From contig CAJUGZ010000109.1 of assembly GCA_910585855.1 (NCBI GenBank), forward strand, positions 1 through 12,681: a stretch of 12,681 nt of DNA. The letters run 5' to 3'. Source of the stretch: an uncultured Lachnospiraceae bacterium. GTDB lineage: Bacteria; Bacillota_A; Clostridia; Lachnospirales; Lachnospiraceae. This document shows, in pieces, positions 1 through 7,288 of the stretch. The position numbers were made by a program, and so were the translations under genes. A model generated the notes under the pieces. It was not told the DNA's origin. It did not search any database and saw only the letters and a program-made list of their open reading frames with translations. How positions within the stretch are numbered: the stretch's first letter is position 1; every line of letters starts with the position of its first letter.

Positions 1-69
1 TCCTTTAGGCGCTATATTAGGTTGTTCCTCTACATCATCAAGTATTATTCAGTACCATTGGGTAAAAAA

Positions 70-108
70 TTGATGTACAATTGATGTACTAACCCTATTT
101 TGATGTAC
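70..108. repeat. Three direct copies of TTGATGTAC
   Basis: The nine-base word TTGATGTAC occurs at 70-78, 81-89 and 100-108, with start-to-start distances of 11 and 19 bases. It lies just beyond the stop codon of hemZ, where the typical clostridial neighbour hisS would be expected but is not visible within the window. Clustered short direct repeats can be protein-binding sites (a regulator, or arm sites of a recombinase) or lie at a mobile-element end. Nothing in the 122 bases available decides between these. The repetition is seen directly; any function is inference. Confidence 0.6.
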
Positions 109-122
109 AACAAAAACTCTTT

Positions 123-1604
123 TTAATCCTCAAGAAGTTTCCGTTTTCTCTCAATCATTTCGTCGATTCTTTCTATGAAAGACGCTACATCCTTGACATT
201 TTCGCATCTTTCAATACGTCCGTCAGGGTATACCCTCTTTGACACGCTCCCGGCTCCGCAGGCGACTATGGTCTGTTTCTCCTCCATAATAAGTATATTA
301 TAAATCCCCTCTTTCCCCTGTGCAGCATACCCTAGGTTTTCCAAATTTCCTGTCATATTTTTCTGCCGATAAAGATAATACGGCTCAAGCCCTATCCCTT
401 TGGCATATTGTTGTGTCATTTTATTAATCTCTTGATCATTTAAACTAATATAGTCTGCATACTGTTCTCTTTTTTCATTTAAACGAGAAGCCCTTTTTAA
501 TGCCAGAGAATGTACAGTAATACTATCCGGCTTTAGCTTTGTAAGTTCTTTCATCGTATACTCCATATCCTCTTTTGTTTCTCCGGGCAGCCCGATAATC
601 ACATCCATATTGATATTCTCAAACCCACAGTCCCTTGCCATCCAAAACGCTTCTTTTATCTGTTCCACCGTATGCTGCCGCCCAATCAAATCCAGCGTTT
701 TTTGATTCATTGTCTGAGGATTTACCGAAATACGTTCTACACCATATTTCTTTAATACCATCAATTTTTCCTGTGTAATACTGTCAGGACGTCCTGCTTC
801 TACTGTAAACTCCAAAGCCCCTTTCCAATCAAATGTATCCTTTAATTTCAGCAGCAGCCGCTCCAGTTGCTCCGGTGTTAAAGTAGTTGGTGTCCCGCCC
901 CCAAAATAAACCGAATGAATCGGCTTTTTCCCGATCCACTCCATCTTAGAAACTGCTTCCATCTCCTGAAACAATGCTTCCAAATACTGATCCACCCGCT
1001 TTTTCCAACTCTGAATCGGATAAGAAGGAAACGAGCAATACAGACATCGAGTAGGGCAAAAAGGAATCCCGATATAAATACTATATCCGCTCTGATAATC
1101 CAAATCTTTCAGCAAATTTCTTTCCCGCTCTGCAACCTCTATACTCAGCCTAATCTTTTCCTCCGTCATCAGATAGGTACTCTTCATAAAATCCGAAATC
1201 TCATCTTCTCTTTTCCCCTCTTCCAACATAGCATAAGGAATTTTTGTCGGTCGAATCCCGGTTAGAGTTCCCCAAGGAAGTATCTTTTTTGTTTTATCTG
1301 ATAAAAGCTGATAAACCCCTTTTTTTAGACAATTTTTAATTTCTTTCCTATCTGTTCTCTGTTCTGGATCGGAAATCTTAACCTCTGTTTTTTCCTCTAT
1401 CTCCTCTAATCTATTTTTCCAAGTAATAACAAACTCTCCCCCATTTATCCCCTGTTCACCCTCTATTTTAATTACAAAATCCGCTTCTTCATTCACCTGT
1501 ATAAACATAGTCTGTATCTCCTGCTCAGGATAAAATGCCTTTACAAGAGAATAAATATCATATTCAAACCCCACTAAAAAAGGTTCTAATTTCAACTCAA
1601 TCAT
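123..1604 (-). CDS. hemZ: HemZ-type radical SAM protein (coproporphyrinogen III oxidase-like)
   Basis: This is a 493-residue radical SAM enzyme of the oxygen-independent coproporphyrinogen oxidase family, HemZ subgroup. The [4Fe-4S] cluster motif CxxxCxxC is present at Cys183, Cys187 and Cys190, followed by a GGGTPT motif at 235-240 (SAM binding). A long N-terminal region of about 170 residues precedes the radical SAM barrel, as is usual for HemZ and unlike HemN/HemW. A GGAG-containing ribosome binding site precedes the ATG, which supports this start. HemZ usually follows relA and the hydrolase gene in clostridia, which fits this context, but here a tnpB remnant intervenes. The biochemical role of HemZ in clostridia is less certain than the name suggests: this family can be annotated as coproporphyrinogen dehydrogenase in organisms without a complete heme pathway. 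The family call is firm; the substrate is inferred. Confidence 0.93.
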   Translation of the reverse strand: MIELKLEPFLVGFEYDIYSLVKAFYPEQEIQTMFIQVNEEADFVIKIEGEQGINGGEFVITWKNRLEEIEEKTEVKISDPEQRTDRKEIKNCLKKGVYQLLSDKTKKILPWGTLTGIRPTKIPYAMLEEGKREDEISDFMKSTYLMTEEKIRLSIEVAERERNLLKDLDYQSGYSIYIGIPFCPTRCLYCSFPSYPIQSWKKRVDQYLEALFQEMEAVSKMEWIGKKPIHSVYFGGGTPTTLTPEQLERLLLKLKDTFDWKGALEFTVEAGRPDSITQEKLMVLKKYGVERISVNPQTMNQKTLDLIGRQHTVEQIKEAFWMARDCGFENINMDVIIGLPGETKEDMEYTMKELTKLKPDSITVHSLALKRASRLNEKREQYADYISLNDQEINKMTQQYAKGIGLEPYYLYRQKNMTGNLENLGYAAQGKEGIYNILIMEEKQTIVACGAGSVSKRVYPDGRIERCENVKDVASFIERIDEMIERKRKLLED

Positions 1605-1719
1605 AGCTTCTCTTCTCCAGACCGATCAAATCAATTACTATATTACAAAAAACATCAAAAATAATAAAATATATTATAAATTTTATTAAATGATATTTCT
1701 TTTTATTGTTCAACACAGT
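1605..1719. other. AT-rich spacer between tnpB remnant and hemZ
   Basis: These 115 bases are extremely AT-rich. They would contain the 3' flank or right end of the decayed IS200/IS605-type element, and possibly a promoter for hemZ now that it is cut off from the upstream operon. Several TATAAT-like strings occur, but none has a convincing -35 box at proper spacing, so no promoter is called. I see no strong GC hairpin that would mark an intact transposon end. Confidence 0.4.
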
Positions 1720-2064
1720 TTATGCTATGTTTACTACAAATGGATGTAACACACACCCTCTATCCCATTTCATTGGGACTACTTTCTTCATTATCTGATA
1801 AGCACCGTTCAAATCGGCATTTATCAGTATTCCATTCTTGCTTTTCAACAACCCTCTCTTGATTCTTCTTGATTTATCATAATTTCCTTTTTCAGGTAAT
1901 TCATTATCTATGAAACTTGTACCGCTCGTATAGCTTTCTTCCGTCAAAATAACTGCTATACCACATTCGCTTGCTTTGTACTGTATCATTTCAATGAATC
2001 TTGCAAAAGGTATCTGAACAAAGTTTTGATTGTTTTTCCTGCCAATATGAGATTCTTGTTTCCT
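1720..2064 (-). pseudogene. tnpB: 3' remnant of IS200/IS605-family tnpB
   Basis: About 113 codons resemble the C-terminal third of TnpB/OrfB proteins. Recognisable stretches are RKNNQNFVQIPF, a YKASECGI helix, TEESYTSGTSFIDNELP (the zinc-ribbon region in its Cys-poor variant), SRRIKRGLLKSKNG, and INADLNGAYQIMKKV with the RuvC-III aspartate. The natural TnpB stop is kept. Everything upstream is missing, including the RuvC-I aspartate and RuvC-II glutamate, so it cannot be an active nuclease. Homology begins immediately at the stop codon of the hydrolase gene. The reading frame stays open further upstream, but only as an out-of-frame shadow of that gene, so no start codon of its own is assigned. 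A full-length TnpB is about 370-400 residues. The family call is strong; the exact left boundary is uncertain by a few bases. Confidence 0.85.
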
Positions 2065-2692
2065 ATACACAAGGATTATATTTTTTTTCATGACCAATTG
2101 TCGTTTCTCCATAGTGTCCGGGATATACCACCGTTTCTTCCGGCAGACAATAGATTCGTTCCACAATCGACTGCTGCAGCTTTCTGCCGCTTCCAGTAGG
2201 AAAATCGGTTCGTCCGACACTCTCTGCAAACAGCGTATCTCCGCTAAGTAAAAATCCCTCTCTGCGAAAATAAAAACAACAGCTTCCCTGTGTATGTCCG
2301 GGAGTTGCAATTACTTCGATTTCCTCTCCCAAATAATGCAAAATCTCCTTATCCCGAAAAACTGCATCTGCCATAAAAGAAAATCCATTTCCAAATATTC
2401 CAGACAGATTCCACTCCATATTTTCCGCTACTTCTCTTTCCGTTTCAGAGCAGTATACCAAAATCTGATATCTCTTTCGCAGCAAATCCGCTGCCCCCAT
2501 ATGGTCAAAATGTCCATGTGTCAGCAAAATTACTACCGGTTTTAATCCGTTTTTTTCAATCTCTCTTTGTATTCTATCTGCTTCATCAGCCGGATCTACA
2601 AGAATTGTTTCTAGAGTTTCTGGATGCGAAATCAAATAACAATTCGTCTGCAAATCCCCTACAACCATCTGTTTTACCAAAAGATTTCCCAT
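2063..2692 (-). CDS. Metallo-beta-lactamase-fold hydrolase (glyoxalase II-like)
   Basis: A cytoplasmic 209-residue MBL-fold metal hydrolase of the YcbL/glyoxalase II-like group. The zinc ligands are all visible: THGHFDH at residues 58-64, the TPGHTQGS histidine 133, the GDTLF aspartate 152 and the PGHYGETT histidine 193. The protein ends with EKKYNPCV, close to the usual family terminus, so it is complete although a tnpB remnant abuts its stop codon. I chose the ATG at 2692 because AGGAGG lies seven bases upstream. An alternative ATG at 2722 overlaps the relA stop codon by one base and would add ten residues without a good ribosome binding site of its own. The gene follows relA directly and is probably co-transcribed with it. 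Family members hydrolyse thioesters such as S-lactoylglutathione or related compounds; the physiological substrate here is unknown. Confidence 0.92.
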   Translation of the reverse strand: MGNLLVKQMVVGDLQTNCYLISHPETLETILVDPADEADRIQREIEKNGLKPVVILLTHGHFDHMGAADLLRKRYQILVYCSETEREVAENMEWNLSGIFGNGFSFMADAVFRDKEILHYLGEEIEVIATPGHTQGSCCFYFRREGFLLSGDTLFAESVGRTDFPTGSGRKLQQSIVERIYCLPEETVVYPGHYGETTIGHEKKYNPCV

Positions 2693-2721
2693 CTTTTTTC
2701 CTCCTATTATACTATTCTCCA

Positions 2722-5016
2722 TCAGCCGGATGTCCGTTCAATCTCAATTACACTTTCTACATTTCGAAGCTTATCAATTAAATGCCCTAATTCTTCTTTC
2801 CCATGAATCTCAAATTCCATACTAATCGTAGCTGTCCCCTGCTTACTGGTTCGACTGTTCACTGCCTTTACATCAATCTGACGTTCTGTAAAAATTTTCG
2901 AAATATCAGCCAAAATACCCGTTCGATTATTAGCAAATATCTTAATTCCTGCCTGATACTGTTCACTTTCAGAAAAATCCTGCCACTCTGCTTCTAAAAG
3001 CCTTGCCCGATCAATTTCCGGCAAATTAATGACATTGATGCAATCCGTTCGATGAATCGAAACTCCTCGTCCTCTTGTTACAAAACCTACAATTTCATCC
3101 CCCGGAACAGGACTGCAGCACCGTGAAAACCGAACAGAAATATCTTCCATTCCTTTTACTACAACACCGCTCTTATTTTTCGCTATACGAGTCTTTGATT
3201 CTTTTACTCCTTTATTTTCTGCAATCGCTTCTAAAATCTGCTCATCCGTCAGTTCTTTCTTATGCTTTTTCTCATATTCTTCCTGAAGCCGATTGACTAC
3301 CTGCCCCTCTTTTAACCCGCCATGTCCAACCGCAGCCAGAATCGAATCCCAATCCCGAAATCCATATTTTTTCATCACTTTTTCAATAAATTCCGGCTTA
3401 CAGAGTTCACTGATATTAAGTCCTTTTATTTTACAATAGTGTTCGACAGCCTCTTTTCCCTTTATAATATTATCCTCTTTCCGCTCTGTCTTAAACCATT
3501 GATTAATCTTATTTTTCGCCTGTGTACTCTTTACAATATTTAACCAATCCCGGCTTGGTCCTTTAGAATTTTGAGAAGTAACAATTTCAATCCGATCTCC
3601 ATTTTGAAGCACATAGTCAATTGAAACCATCTTTCCATTTACTCTGGCTCCCACCATTTTATTGCCTACGGCACTATGAATACTATAAGCAAAATCAATC
3701 GGATTCGAACCAGTCGGCAAATTTTTTACATCTCCGCTCGGTGTAAAACAATAGATACTATCAGAAAATAAATTTAAATCATTTTTTATCAGACTTAAAA
3801 ACTCCTTATTGTCCGACATTTCCTTCTGCCACTCCAAAATCTGTCTTAACCAGCTTAATTTCTCCTCTTCACTCTTTGCCACATCTTTTCCGGTTACACC
3901 CTGCTTATATTTCCAATGCGCCGCAATACCATACTCCGCTGTACGATGCATCTCCTCCGTTCGAATCTGAATCTCAAACGGCTGCCCGTTTGAAGCAATC
4001 AAAGTAGTGTGAAGGGACTGATACATATTTTGCTTTGGCATAGCAATATAATCTTTAAACCGATTTGAAATCGGTTTATAAGCTTCATGAATCACCCCAA
4101 GCGCCGCATAACAGTCCTTTACGGTTTCCACAATAATCCGTACGGCAAATAAGTCATAAATCTGATCCAAAGTCTTATTTTGATTTACCATCTTTCGGTA
4201 AATACTAAAAAAGTGTTTTACCCTTCCATCCACTTTTGCCTGAATCTCTGCTCCCTTCATATATTCCCGCACTTCTTCTACAATCTCATCAACAAAAATT
4301 TCCCTTTTTTCCCTAGTCAGTGCAATTTTTTCTGCCAAATCATAATAAGCCTCCGGGTAAAGATATTTCAAAGACAAATCATCTAACTCAATCTTAATTT
4401 TAGCAATTCCCAAACGCTGTGCGATCGGCGCATAAATATCCATTGTTTCTCTTGCTTTTTCCTTTTGCTTTTCCGGGCTTTGATACTGAAGTGTCCTTAA
4501 ATTATGAAGCCGGTCTGCCAATTTAATCAAAATTACCCGAATATCCTTTGCCATAGCAAGAAACATCTTTCTAAGATTTTCCGCCTGCACTTCCATCTTA
4601 TCCCGTGAATAGGACAACTGCGTCAGCTTTGTAACACCATCCACCAAAAGTGCCACTTCTGCTCCAAATTCTGCCGTTACATCTTCCGTTGTCATAGCAG
4701 TATCTTCCACAACATCATGCAAAAGCCCTGCTGCGATTGTTTCTTTATCTAACTCCAACTCCGCTAATATAATTGCCACACAGATTGGATGGATAATATA
4801 TGGCTCTCCCGATTTCCGAAGCTGCCCCTCATGAGCTTCTTTTGCTACCTGATATGCTTTTTTTACCATTGTAATATCATCCGACGGATGATACCTTCGA
4901 ATTGCCCGAATCAACTCCTCATAAAGCTCCTCCGGATCAGTAAAATCTGCTGGTTTCGATAACATTTTTTCCTTCGATTGTTCCTGCCTTTTTTCTTCTG
5001 CCATATATTCATCCAC
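2722..5016 (-). CDS. relA: Bifunctional (p)ppGpp synthetase/hydrolase Rel
   Basis: A 764-residue long RelA/SpoT homologue, full length. Domains in order are: an HD hydrolase (His61, His76, HD at 100-101, ED at 104-105, Asp168 of LADRLHN); a synthetase domain, with KVDGRVKHFFSIYRK near 261-275, RFKD at 319-322 and EIQIRT with Glu348; TGS at about 420-480; a Cys/His zinc-finger-like segment (SRCCSPVPGD, then HRTDC) at 631-659; and ACT at about 688-764. The RxKD form (rather than EXDD) and the intact HD box are hallmarks of bifunctional enzymes that both make and degrade the alarmone. It governs the stringent response and probably senses stalled ribosomes through its C-terminal half. A second ATG four codons downstream is an equally possible start. 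A separate promoter lies just upstream, and the hydrolase gene follows within 30 bases. Confidence 0.97.
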   Translation of the reverse strand: MDEYMAEEKRQEQSKEKMLSKPADFTDPEELYEELIRAIRRYHPSDDITMVKKAYQVAKEAHEGQLRKSGEPYIIHPICVAIILAELELDKETIAAGLLHDVVEDTAMTTEDVTAEFGAEVALLVDGVTKLTQLSYSRDKMEVQAENLRKMFLAMAKDIRVILIKLADRLHNLRTLQYQSPEKQKEKARETMDIYAPIAQRLGIAKIKIELDDLSLKYLYPEAYYDLAEKIALTREKREIFVDEIVEEVREYMKGAEIQAKVDGRVKHFFSIYRKMVNQNKTLDQIYDLFAVRIIVETVKDCYAALGVIHEAYKPISNRFKDYIAMPKQNMYQSLHTTLIASNGQPFEIQIRTEEMHRTAEYGIAAHWKYKQGVTGKDVAKSEEEKLSWLRQILEWQKEMSDNKEFLSLIKNDLNLFSDSIYCFTPSGDVKNLPTGSNPIDFAYSIHSAVGNKMVGARVNGKMVSIDYVLQNGDRIEIVTSQNSKGPSRDWLNIVKSTQAKNKINQWFKTERKEDNIIKGKEAVEHYCKIKGLNISELCKPEFIEKVMKKYGFRDWDSILAAVGHGGLKEGQVVNRLQEEYEKKHKKELTDEQILEAIAENKGVKESKTRIAKNKSGVVVKGMEDISVRFSRCCSPVPGDEIVGFVTRGRGVSIHRTDCINVINLPEIDRARLLEAEWQDFSESEQYQAGIKIFANNRTGILADISKIFTERQIDVKAVNSRTSKQGTATISMEFEIHGKEELGHLIDKLRNVESVIEIERTSG

Positions 5017-5040
5017 TCTCTTTCACGTAATTTAATAATG

Positions 5041-5069
5041 ATTATACGTATTCTATCAGAAAAAATCAA
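5041..5069 (-). promoter_or_regulatory. Candidate sigma-A promoter for relA
   Basis: On the minus strand a TTGATT -35 box (5064-5069) is followed after 17 bases by a perfect TATAAT -10 box (5041-5046). Transcription would begin near 5034, about 18 bases before the relA start codon. This lets relA and the downstream hydrolase be transcribed independently of the esterase gene. The match is seen directly; activity is inferred. Confidence 0.6.
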
Positions 5070-5105
5070 TATTTTTCTTATCTTATCTTTTTTCTTGGCG
5101 ATTTT

Positions 5106-5936
5106 TTATAAATTTTGTATCCATCTGCCCGCCATTCTTATCCAATTTTGCGCCTCCGGTACAATCGTATTCCCCCCATCCATTGACTGTGTTTCTTCAT
5201 TTGCCAAAGCAATCCCATGTCCGCCCCGTGGATAAATATGCATTTCTATAGGAATCTGACATTTCCTCAACGCCCCGGCAAACAACAGCGTATTCTCTAA
5301 AGGCACACTCCCATCCTCATAAGTATGCCAAAGAAACGTCCTTGGCGTATCTTTCGTCACCTGCTTCTCCAAAGAAACCTTCTCCAAAAGCTCCATATCT
5401 GTATCCCTCTCCCCCAAAAGACTTTCAAAAGACCCTCTATGCGCATATTCTCCAGAAGTAATCACAGGATAACACAAAACCATCCCATCTGGCCGAATCT
5501 GCTTTGGCTTTACCCCAAGCACCCCATAAAGAAACTCCTGATTCCAAAAAGTACCAATACTGGCAGCCAAATGCCCTCCGGCAGAAAATCCGGCAATCAC
5601 CACCTTATCCTCCATAATCTTCCACTCATCCGCATGCTCCCGAATCCATACCATAGCTGCCGCTGCCTCTAACTGAGGTGTAGGAAAAACAGCCGGTGCA
5701 CAACTATAATATAAAATAAACGCATGAAACCCCATACTATTCATCTGAACCGCAATCGGCTCTGCCTCTCGCACAGAAGTCCGTGTATACCCTCCTCCCG
5801 GGCAAATCAAAACAGCCGGTCTTCTCTTTCCCTGATTTAACGATTCCGAACACCCCAAAACATAAGTAACAAGTGTTGGCTGATGCCCTTTACTATCCGT
5901 TCCCTTTACCTGTAAATCAATCGTCTGATGCAACAT
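5106..5936 (-). CDS. Alpha/beta hydrolase, probable carbohydrate acetyl esterase
   Basis: A 276-residue alpha/beta hydrolase without a signal peptide, hence probably cytoplasmic. An oxyanion-hole-type motif CPGGGY is at 45-50, the nucleophile elbow GFSAGGH has Ser118, the acid is likely Asp208 in HTYEDGSVP, and the catalytic histidine is His240 in PRGGHG. This arrangement is typical of the esterase group often annotated as acetyl xylan esterase or BD-FAE-like enzymes. Such enzymes remove acetyl groups from plant oligosaccharides. Given the pectin-related genes beyond apt, acetylated pectin or xylan oligosaccharides are plausible substrates, but the sequence does not show the specificity. It breaks the usual apt-relA adjacency. 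An AAGGGG ribosome binding site lies five bases before the ATG. An 89-base gap with a separate promoter separates it from relA. The fold and triad are confident; the substrate is not. Confidence 0.85.
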   Translation of the reverse strand: MLHQTIDLQVKGTDSKGHQPTLVTYVLGCSESLNQGKRRPAVLICPGGGYTRTSVREAEPIAVQMNSMGFHAFILYYSCAPAVFPTPQLEAAAAMVWIREHADEWKIMEDKVVIAGFSAGGHLAASIGTFWNQEFLYGVLGVKPKQIRPDGMVLCYPVITSGEYAHRGSFESLLGERDTDMELLEKVSLEKQVTKDTPRTFLWHTYEDGSVPLENTLLFAGALRKCQIPIEMHIYPRGGHGIALANEETQSMDGGNTIVPEAQNWIRMAGRWIQNL

Positions 5937-5952
5937 AAAAACCCCTTCTTTC

Positions 5953-5981
5953 TATATAATATTTCTACAATGAGTAAACAA
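5953..5981 (-). promoter_or_regulatory. Candidate promoter for the esterase gene
   Basis: On the minus strand TTGTTT (5976-5981) and TATATA (5953-5958) are separated by 17 bases. A start near 5946 would give a leader of only about ten bases, with the ribosome binding site right at its beginning, which is tight. The region is AT-rich, so chance matches are likely; this is a weaker call than the relA and pectin-cluster promoters. Confidence 0.35.
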
Positions 5982-6079
5982 CAAAAAATCCAAACCAAGC
6001 TCCAAAAAACATGATCCGGATTTCTATACTAACTGCTAATACTACAGTAAATATTTCTATTTTTTGAAACTAAGAGGAC

Positions 6080-6220
6080 GCCGAAAATCAAATGGAATTC
6101 TATTCCGAGCCCGCTTTCGCTTAGCATTTCCTCGTAGCGGACACATAAGGCACGAAAGTACCGTGCCTAAGTGCCGACGGGAAATGATGACCCTGCATAG
6201 AACACCATTTGGCTTTCGGC
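6080..6220 (+). repeat. Fold-back element, copy A (structured RNA or miniature element)
   Basis: A 141-base palindromic element. The outer arms 6080-6101 and 6199-6220 pair over 22 positions (18 Watson-Crick, one wobble, three mismatches). Inside, CATTTCC (6125-6131) pairs with GGAAATG (6180-6186), CGGaCAC (6138-6144) with GTGCCG (6171-6176), and AGGCACG (6148-6154) with CGTGCCT (6162-6168) around an AAAGTAC loop. Similarity to copy B extends beyond the core, from about 6073 to about 6250. The strand given is that of the shared GAGCCCGCT orientation; which strand is transcribed, if either, is unknown. Short reading frames through it run across the hairpins and look non-coding. It lies beyond the 3' end of apt. 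I recognise no named RNA family with certainty. Confidence 0.8.
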
Positions 6221-6342
6221 TGTGTACTCCAAACCGAAAAAATAATAAAATATTCGCTGTAGTGTTTATATCTACATAATAAGAAAATTTTTGTCCACTA
6301 TATAACAACAAAGTGGAATCTTTACATCCATTATACCAATAA

Positions 6343-6379
6343 TTTGCTTCTTGCATGTGTACTCCACAACCGTAAATTT
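6343..6379 (+). repeat. Partial direct copy of the element's distal end
   Basis: This stretch, including TGTGTACTCCACAACCG, resembles the end of copy A (about 6209-6240, TGTGTACTCCAAACCG) in the same orientation but lacks the hairpin core. It is a degraded fragment or a duplicated end. The similarity is short and imperfect. Confidence 0.4.
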
Positions 6380-6390
6380 CTAACGATCCA

Positions 6391-6428
6391 CCGAATTTTA
6401 TTTTATTTTCCGTTTGAAGCATACAGCC
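6391..6428 (-). repeat. Partial inverted copy of the element's distal end
   Basis: Read on the minus strand, this 38-base stretch begins GGCTGTATGCTTCAAACGG and continues into an AAAATAAAATAAAATTCGG-like tail. It closely matches the copy A end at about 6217-6256 (GGCTGTGTACTCCAAACCG, then an A-rich tail ending in ATTCG). The two form an inverted repeat of about 38 bases around a spacer of about 135 bases. It stops about 18 bases from the end of apt. Confidence 0.55.
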
Positions 6429-6446
6429 AAACTCCCCACCATGAAA

Positions 6447-6965
6447 TTAAGAATAGCAAAGAACTGACTCTACCTGTTTTCCAGCCAGCCTCTTGCGCCC
6501 TTCCAATCCAGTCAATTCCATCAAAAATACAATCTTTACTACTTCGCCCCCAAGTGATTCTACCAACTTCACAATTGCTTCTATCGTCCCCCCTGTAGCA
6601 ATCAAGTCATCAATAATAACCACCTTCTGCCCCGGCAAAATCGCATCTTTATGCATTTCAATGGTAGCACTGCCATACTCTAAATCATAAGACATTTCCA
6701 CTGTTTCGCAAGGCAGCTTCCCTTTCTTGCGAACTGGAACAAATGCCTTTTTCATATTGTAAGCAATCGGCACGCCAAAGATAAATCCTCTCGATTCCGG
6801 TCCAACCACTACATCATAATCGGTATCTTTTAATTTTTCCTGCATCAAATCAATCGCTAAATGCAGTCCCTCCGGATCTTGAAGAACAGTTGTAATATCA
6901 CGAAAAATAATTCCTTTCTCTGGAAAATCTGGAATACTTCTTACATAATCTTCAATCTGTTTCAT
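6447..6965 (-). CDS. apt: Adenine phosphoribosyltransferase
   Basis: A 172-residue cytoplasmic enzyme that converts adenine and PRPP into AMP (purine salvage). The length is normal for Apt. The N-terminal IPDFPEKGIIFRDITT segment, GPESRGFIFG at about 55-64, and the PRPP-binding loop VVIIDDLIATGGT at 115-127 are intact. An AGGAG ribosome binding site lies nine bases upstream of the ATG. Apt commonly lies between recJ and relA in clostridia, which matches its position here, but both junctions have been opened by inserted sequence. It is now isolated, with copies of the fold-back element on either side. I see no convincing promoter in the 150 bases upstream, so its transcription source is unclear. 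Confidence 0.97.
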   Translation of the reverse strand: MKQIEDYVRSIPDFPEKGIIFRDITTVLQDPEGLHLAIDLMQEKLKDTDYDVVVGPESRGFIFGVPIAYNMKKAFVPVRKKGKLPCETVEMSYDLEYGSATIEMHKDAILPGQKVVIIDDLIATGGTIEAIVKLVESLGGEVVKIVFLMELTGLEGRKRLAGKQVESVLCYS

Positions 6966-7148
6966 AGCTTTTTTCTCCTATCTGTCTATCCAAATGTTAT
7001 CTTTTATTCTAACGCCTTTTTTATCTTAAACTTTAAACTTCACTAATTTACAATCTTTGAAATTTCCCTAAGTTATACAAATACAGAGGAAAAAATTTCT
7101 AATGGTTAATCTGAAAGCATTATTTTTATTTTCCGATATAGACACACA
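6966..7148. other. AT-rich leader upstream of apt
   Basis: The 357 bases between apt and the isomerase gene consist of this AT-rich stretch and copy B of the fold-back element. No reading frame with a good ribosome binding site is present. TAGAAT- and TATAAC-like strings occur, but without a -35 box at normal spacing. The flank nearest copy B (about 7125-7148) still resembles the A-rich tail of copy A. Confidence 0.4.
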
Positions 7149-7288
7149 GCCAAAATCAAAAGGAATGTCTGCGCCGGGTCATCATTTCCCGTCGGCACTT
7201 AGACGCTGTACTTTAGCGTCTTAGTGTCCGTTACGAGGAAATGCTAAGCGAGAGCGGGCTCAGAGCAGATTTTCCTTTTAATTTTAGC
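7149..7288 (-). repeat. Fold-back element, copy B (structured RNA or miniature element)
   Basis: A 140-base counterpart of copy A in the opposite orientation. The outer arms are 7149-7170 and 7267-7288 (18 Watson-Crick pairs, two wobbles, two mismatches of 22). The inner hairpin spans 7183-7243, with the terminal stem AGACGCT (7201-7207) and AGCGTCT (7215-7221) and, on the minus strand, the same AAAGTAC loop as copy A. The GAGCCCGCT, CATTTCCTCGTA and GTGCCGACGGGAAATGATGACCC segments are shared, yet the terminal stem sequence differs while staying paired. It lies between the isomerase stop codon and apt. It has no T-tract after a GC stem, so it does not look like a standard intrinsic terminator. 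Confidence 0.8.

Noticed and set aside
2065..2310. Apparent fusion protein joining an N-terminal part to the TnpB C-terminus
   Set aside because: The N-terminal part is an out-of-frame shadow of the hydrolase gene; only the portion downstream of its stop codon resembles TnpB.
6057..6422. 121-codon minus-strand frame between the esterase and apt
   Set aside because: It runs straight through the hairpins of copy A and the repeated end fragments, has no good ribosome binding site and resembles no family I know; the DNA there is explained by the repeats.
7149..7288. Copy B as an intrinsic terminator of the isomerase gene
   Set aside because: The hairpin is long and bulged and is not followed by a T-tract; the conserved loop and compensatory changes fit a separate structured element better.
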